Assembly (NCBI GenBank): GCA_022361535.1
Contig: JAKSAU010000758.1
Location: forward strand, 1 to 9,416
Length of the DNA stretch: 9,416 nt
Source: Desulfobacterales bacterium
Lineage (GTDB): Bacteria; Desulfobacterota; Desulfobacteria; Desulfobacterales; Desulfobacteraceae
Reading direction: 5' to 3'
Shown: positions 5,917 through 9,416 of the stretch, piece after piece
How positions within the stretch are numbered: position 1 is the first letter of the stretch
Layout: each line of letters begins with the position of its first letter
The notes under the pieces: generated by a model
What the model saw: only the letters and a program-made list of their open reading frames with translations
What the model was told of the DNA's origin: nothing
Database searches by the model: none
Position numbers and translations under genes: made by a program

Positions 5917-5941
5917 GTATTGGTAACTAGGAGATAACATA

Positions 5942-6319
5942 ATGACTATGAGTGCAGTTCAGATCAACACCCAGGAAAGCCCTGAGATCACGCCTCTAAA
6001 GCCTGTTGAGCAGCTCCAGAGTATAGAGCAGCAGAAAAAGGCCGAACAGGAGATCCAGAAAGCCCCCGGTGGTTCCAAAGAAAGTGACGAAATAACCACC
6101 GAGGACGTCAAAGATGTGCTTGAGGCGTTTCAGGAATTGTCACAGACCATTCAGACCCGATTAAGTTTCACTGTTCATGATGAAAACAATGAAATTGTGG
6201 TCAAGGTTTTTGATAAGGAGTCCAATGAACTGATACGCCAGTTCCCTTCTGATGAGGTGCTTGCTCTGCAAGATAAGATGAGCGATCTTGCCGGATTTTT
6301 ATTTGACGATAGTGTTTAA
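5942..6319 (+). CDS. flaG: FlaG family flagellar protein
   Basis: This 125-residue protein has a polar, glutamine- and glutamate-rich N-terminal half (about 1-50, no fixed structure expected). The FlaG domain follows: LSFTVHDENNEIVVKVFD (74-91), then SNELIRQFPSDEVLAL (94-109) and LAGFLFDDSV at the end. The pattern of a beta-hairpin followed by IRQ(I/F)P-(S/E)-(D/E)EVL is typical of FlaG. FlaG proteins influence flagellar filament length and assembly; the biochemical role is poorly defined. AGGAG at 5929-5933, eight bases upstream, favours the first ATG over the one at 5948. Unusually, no flagellin, fliD or fliS gene is adjacent: it stands alone between the activator's control region and the aldolase operon, and two hairpins follow it. 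Confidence 0.9.
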   Translation: MTMSAVQINTQESPEITPLKPVEQLQSIEQQKKAEQEIQKAPGGSKESDEITTEDVKDVLEAFQELSQTIQTRLSFTVHDENNEIVVKVFDKESNELIRQFPSDEVLALQDKMSDLAGFLFDDSV

Positions 6320-6321
6320 GG

Positions 6322-6341
6322 TGATGGCTGTCTGGCCATCA
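6322..6341 (+). terminator. Hairpin directly after flaG, weak terminator candidate
   Basis: TGATGGC (6322-6328) and GCCATCA (6335-6341) form a perfect seven-base stem with a six-base loop. It begins two bases after the flaG stop codon. The following TCTTCTTAATTT is only partly U-rich, so it may protect the mRNA end or terminate weakly ahead of the stronger site downstream. Confidence 0.45.
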
Positions 6342-6383
6342 TCTTCTTAATTTGTACCCCTAAAATACAATCTTAAACTATAG

Positions 6384-6405
6384 GTGCGTCGTATCGCACT
6401 TTTTT
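6384..6405 (+). terminator. Rho-independent terminator of flaG
   Basis: The stem GTGCG (6384-6388) / CGCAC (6395-6399) with a six-base loop is followed at once by six T residues and, after GTG, five more. It lies 65 bases after flaG and 21 bases before the end of the convergent aldolase gene. The minus strand lacks a T-run after the stem, so it acts mainly on plus-strand transcripts. Confidence 0.62.
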
Positions 6406-6425
6406 GTGTTTTTAACTTGGTTTAT

Positions 6426-7640
6426 TTATTTTCGAAGGTCTGAAACCTTATCTACATAGGCTTTCCGGCATTGTGTTTCCACATCAAGAAGGGTGGCAAA
6501 TGCCTTAGAAAAATCATTTTTCCCCAAAGTAAACAACCCGTGCCCATAAACAATAACCCCTGAGGCAGTTTCAAACGCAGGCGGAAGGGTGTTGCAAAGC
6601 CCTGTAGGGCCTGTGCCTACTTCGCCGGGGACAATGGGTATTCCTCTGATAGAGCGGTGTTCAGGGCAATTGGTATGGCAGCGGTCCTTGAATTTGCAAC
6701 CTGCTTTTTTACCTGGGTCACAGTCCATGGACAGGATAACTGAAAATTTCGGGTGACCATGCAAAATTGCGTTAGACCCGGTACGCCTGATGGTTTCCAT
6801 GTGGGCGGTAAGCTCACTTGATGCTGTAAGGCCGGCAGAAGAAGATCCGTCTATTGGAACAGGGTCAATGCATCCTGATAATTCATCCAGGGAACTTCCA
6901 GTCTGGCTGATGTATAAAATGCCGTCCTTGAAATATGAGATGTTTCCGAAATAAGAGTCTACCAAGCCATAGTCAACTGTCTTTTTCCCTGCCTGGATCA
7001 TGGCTTTATAGATCTTGTCCTCATTTCCAAAAGGGCCTTGAATCAGATCCGGAAGATGAGGCGCAGGGGCGGTAAGATCCGGCAGTATTTTGTCATATAG
7101 CTGGTGCATCTCAAAAGGGGCAGTACCGGATTGAAGGCCATCAAGATAGTCTGTGAAGAATTTCACATAGCAAGCAAACACAACAGAGCTTGCTGTCACA
7201 AATCCCTGCTCAGGACTGACACTGCCGTGGGCAATGATGGCTGGCCCCAGGGTTTCTGCCATACTGTCCATGACAATCACGCATTTTCGTATTTTCAAAG
7301 CAGGCAGGATGACGGTCAAAGAAAAATCTTGTACAACCGGCAGATCATGAAGAAATGTCCGGGTCTCGCAATCCATGGGGTGAATTATACCCTGGTTTTC
7401 CAATGCCTTTTTAGCCAGAAAGGCCATGATTTCGTTATACGGAAACTTAGGTCTGAAACAAACCAGAGAATTTATAGCCATGTTTGAAAACAAAGGCTCA
7501 AGAGTATGGGTCTCTTGGCTTTGGCGATTCCAAACAGGAATATGATCCAGGCCACCTATTATTGGGCGGCAAGGCCCGTCAGGTTCAGCCAAACCAGCCT
7601 GAATTAGTTTTAGTTCATATTTTTTGACTAACTCTTCCAT
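6426..7640 (-). CDS. Class II aldolase/adducin-family protein with an unrecognised N-terminal half
   Basis: This protein has 404 residues, about twice the usual 200-230 of the family. Residues 205-400 form the class II aldolase fold of FucA/AraD/RhaD-type zinc enzymes, with GNIS (232-235), TGSS (247-250), SSELTAH (274-280, catalytic-type Glu276), HGHP (294-297, metal His294 and His296) and GHGLF (366-370, His367). All three metal histidines are present, so it is probably active as an aldolase, decarboxylase or epimerase on a phosphorylated or hydroxylated carbonyl compound. An insertion at 307-325 places four cysteines (307, 315, 321, 325) between the second and third histidines. Residues 1-200 are soluble and match nothing I can name with confidence. 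The ATG lies inside the end of the AOR gene, a 13-base overlap in another frame, and no good Shine-Dalgarno sequence is seen, so translation is probably coupled. The substrate is unknown. Confidence 0.82.
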   Translation of the reverse strand: MEELVKKYELKLIQAGLAEPDGPCRPIIGGLDHIPVWNRQSQETHTLEPLFSNMAINSLVCFRPKFPYNEIMAFLAKKALENQGIIHPMDCETRTFLHDLPVVQDFSLTVILPALKIRKCVIVMDSMAETLGPAIIAHGSVSPEQGFVTASSVVFACYVKFFTDYLDGLQSGTAPFEMHQLYDKILPDLTAPAPHLPDLIQGPFGNEDKIYKAMIQAGKKTVDYGLVDSYFGNISYFKDGILYISQTGSSLDELSGCIDPVPIDGSSSAGLTASSELTAHMETIRRTGSNAILHGHPKFSVILSMDCDPGKKAGCKFKDRCHTNCPEHRSIRGIPIVPGEVGTGPTGLCNTLPPAFETASGVIVYGHGLFTLGKNDFSKAFATLLDVETQCRKAYVDKVSDLRK

Positions 7641-9391
7641 TTAAGGCCCAATTCACTTGCTTTGTCTTTAGTTGGTTTGCCTTGTGCATCCAGACCCCGG
7701 ATTTGGTAATAGGTTTGCCTGGCCGAAAGAAAGGCGTCCCTGTCAAGTGGTGGAATATTTATCTGGTTGCCTGAGGTGCCACAAGATGTAAAAAAACGAG
7801 TGGGAAGATCGTCAGATTCAGCATTAAACCCGGCTTTATGGTTAATGATCCGCTCATTATAGTAGATCCGCTCTCCTGCTGATAGCAAATCCTGGGCAGA
7901 CGATTGAATGCCTGTGACTGCTGTGTAGGCTTTTGCATACTCTTCTAAACTTGCGGCAAAAAAAGTAAATTTACAAGCGGTCAGTGAGTCTACCACAGCA
8001 TTTAGGTCTTCAGCTATTTTGATGATCCTGGCCTTTCCGCTGAATGTAAACCGGTCTGTAGCTACGGGTTTTCTTAAGATTTCATGACTGATAGGGTAGG
8101 CTCTTAAGTGGCAGCCGCCTCTTGTGGACAGGGCATAAGCCAGGGCCATACCATATGCGCCTCTGGGGTCATATGCAGGCAGTTCTAATCCTTTCACTGC
8201 CATTGCCGTCTCTGGCCGTCCCATAGCTTTGGCATAAGCTGCCGCCCCTTGATTGAGCCGGGCGCCTTCTCCTTTGCCAAAGGCCATATCTTCCAGCAGG
8301 GATAATACGGTTTCCGGGGTGTACTCTTTTCCTGTGATTTCTCTTTGGCAGGCCAGAACGGATGCAGCTGAAATAGTGTCCATGCCAAGGCGGTTGCACA
8401 GCTCATTTGCTGCAACAACAAGGTCCATGTCCATGCAATTGATCAATGCAGTAAAATGAGACATGGTTTCAAATTCAGGCATAGTGGTTCCGGCTTTAGT
8501 CTGGGTAGAGATTTTTTTGCACAGGATATGGCAGCCTTTGCACCCGTATTTTCTGGGGGCATATCCTTTTGCATAGGCTGCTGCATTTAGTTTTGCGGCA
8601 TGTTCGAACCGGGTTGCTCTAAAGTTGTCCGTCGGCATCATCCTCCGGTTATCCATTAGATCATACATGGCACCCGTACCCAAACACGTAAATCCATATT
8701 GACCCATGAGGGCAGGGGAGGCCGCTGTCAGACGCAGGATTTCCTCTCGCGCATTTTTAAGCATACCCATATCTTTAACCCGGGTTTTACCTGTACCCCT
8801 GACCATGATGTACTTTAGATTCTTAGTTGCCAGGTTAAGTCCTATTCCTGCCCGCCCGGCAGAGTGGTGGGTGTCAACAGTCAAAGACGCAAACTTGACC
8901 CCGTTTTCTGCTGCAGGACCAATGCAGGCAAGTCCTGCACCTTTTGGTGAAAGGGCCTTGTTCACCTCATGGGTATCCTTGCCCCAAAGGTGGGATGCGG
9001 ATTTGAGTTCGACTTTATGATCCTGAATGTCAATTCCTAAAGGTTTGCTGCTTTGTCCGGTGATGACGATACCGTCCCAACCGGCCCGTTTAAGCTGTGT
9101 TGCTAATTTCCCCCCCATTGAAGAGTCTCCCACGCATCCTGTGAGTGGGGATTTGCAGACCATATGTGCCCGTCCTGAAGTAGGGGCAATGGTGGCGGTC
9201 AGGGGGCCTGTAAAAAGGCAGACCGGCATGGCAGGGTCATCCCAGTTGAGGGCAGCCGTCTTGGCAAGGTAATAACCGCCTATACCTTTGCCGCCCAAAT
9301 AGGTTTGATAAAATTGTTTGGGAGGGGTTTCAACACGATAAGTGCGGGTTGTCAGATCAATGTGCAGTATGTTTCCGGTCCAGCCATGCAT
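7628..9391 (-). CDS. aor: Aldehyde:ferredoxin oxidoreductase (AOR family, tungsten/molybdenum bis-pterin enzyme)
   Basis: This 587-residue cytoplasmic enzyme is close to the usual 600 of the family. The N-terminal domain begins MHGWTGNILHIDLT, the standard AOR opening, followed by YLGGKGIGGYYLAK (31-44), the SGRAHMVCKSPLTG segment (72-85) and SSMGGKLATQLKRAGWDGI (90-108). The single [4Fe-4S] cluster ligands are present as Cys284, Cys287 and Cys291 (GCKGCHILC) with Cys473 (DSLTACKF); PEFET at 305-309 is the acidic motif near the metal. AORs oxidise aldehydes to carboxylates using a tungstopterin or molybdopterin and reduce ferredoxin. The substrate here is not readable, but the overlapping aldolase suggests an aldehyde released by carbon-carbon cleavage. 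The start is set by the family motif; no Shine-Dalgarno sequence is visible in the 25 bases left upstream. Whether further operon genes or a promoter precede it lies outside the window. Confidence 0.93.
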   Translation of the reverse strand: MHGWTGNILHIDLTTRTYRVETPPKQFYQTYLGGKGIGGYYLAKTAALNWDDPAMPVCLFTGPLTATIAPTSGRAHMVCKSPLTGCVGDSSMGGKLATQLKRAGWDGIVITGQSSKPLGIDIQDHKVELKSASHLWGKDTHEVNKALSPKGAGLACIGPAAENGVKFASLTVDTHHSAGRAGIGLNLATKNLKYIMVRGTGKTRVKDMGMLKNAREEILRLTAASPALMGQYGFTCLGTGAMYDLMDNRRMMPTDNFRATRFEHAAKLNAAAYAKGYAPRKYGCKGCHILCKKISTQTKAGTTMPEFETMSHFTALINCMDMDLVVAANELCNRLGMDTISAASVLACQREITGKEYTPETVLSLLEDMAFGKGEGARLNQGAAAYAKAMGRPETAMAVKGLELPAYDPRGAYGMALAYALSTRGGCHLRAYPISHEILRKPVATDRFTFSGKARIIKIAEDLNAVVDSLTACKFTFFAASLEEYAKAYTAVTGIQSSAQDLLSAGERIYYNERIINHKAGFNAESDDLPTRFFTSCGTSGNQINIPPLDRDAFLSARQTYYQIRGLDAQGKPTKDKASELGLKWKS

Positions 9392-9416
9392 AGCATATTG
9401 TGTATATCGGTATTTG

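Larger units (their letters stand above)
5531..5941. other. Long intergenic region between the activator gene and flaG, rich in TTGCAA motifs and A-tracts
   Basis: These 411 bases lie between two divergent genes and contain no convincing coding region. The half nearer the activator gene holds TTGCAA at 5579-5584, 5682-5687 and 5693-5698, the perfect palindrome described separately, a degenerate copy of its left half, and a GT-rich stretch at about 5622-5656. The half nearer flaG contains three A8/T8 tracts (5809-5816, 5828-5835, 5889-5896) and a short hairpin just before the ribosome site. Together this looks like a divergent control region. Confidence 0.55.

Noticed and set aside
5740..5940. 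66-codon open frame on the minus strand upstream of flaG
   Set aside because: Low-complexity, AT-driven composition, no family resemblance, and it occupies the flaG leader with its A-tracts and ribosome site.

Overview
The window reads as a chromosomal stretch from an anaerobic, flagellated Gram-negative bacterium, most likely a sulfate-reducing member of the Desulfobacterota (Desulfobacteraceae-like). This is an inference from gene content: a tungsten/molybdenum aldehyde:ferredoxin oxidoreductase, a sigma-54 activator beside an orange-protein/NifX-type gene, a FlaG protein and a DUF2889 protein. Base composition is moderate to AT-rich and all chosen starts are ATG. No RNA gene, insertion sequence, CRISPR array or phage gene was seen.

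Layout. Bases 1-530 (minus) hold the N-terminal part of a membrane sensor histidine kinase that runs off the left edge. Divergent from it is an alkyltransferase-like DNA-lesion-binding protein (683-1030, plus). This converges on a DUF2889 protein (1045-1623, minus). A DMT/EamA permease (1798-2670, plus) converges on a ZupT-like ZIP metal transporter (2684-3505, minus). The ZIP frame carries an in-frame TGA next to a 17-base T run where the family has a conserved membrane segment.

The centre (3614-5760) looks like a small self-contained regulatory circuit. A sigma-54 enhancer-binding protein with a cysteine-bearing PAS domain (4187-5530, minus) lies directly upstream of a 120-residue NifX/ORP-type cluster-binding protein (3614-3976, minus). 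About 50 bases upstream of the latter is a well-placed -24/-12 promoter, and TTGCA half-sites upstream of that resemble a 25-bp palindrome in front of the activator gene. The arrangement recalls the sigma-54-controlled orange-protein loci of Desulfovibrio, without the MinD-like ATPases found there.

To the right, an isolated flaG (5942-6319, plus) ends in two hairpins, the second a good intrinsic terminator. It faces a minus-strand operon in which an AOR-family tungstoenzyme (7628-9391) overlaps by 13 bases a two-part class II aldolase/adducin-family protein (6426-7640). The overlap suggests coupled synthesis and a carbonyl/aldehyde pathway feeding electrons to ferredoxin.

The points most worth a second look are the damaged ZIP segment, the sigma-54/TTGCAA circuit, and the AOR-aldolase pair with its unrecognised N-terminal half and four-cysteine insertion.
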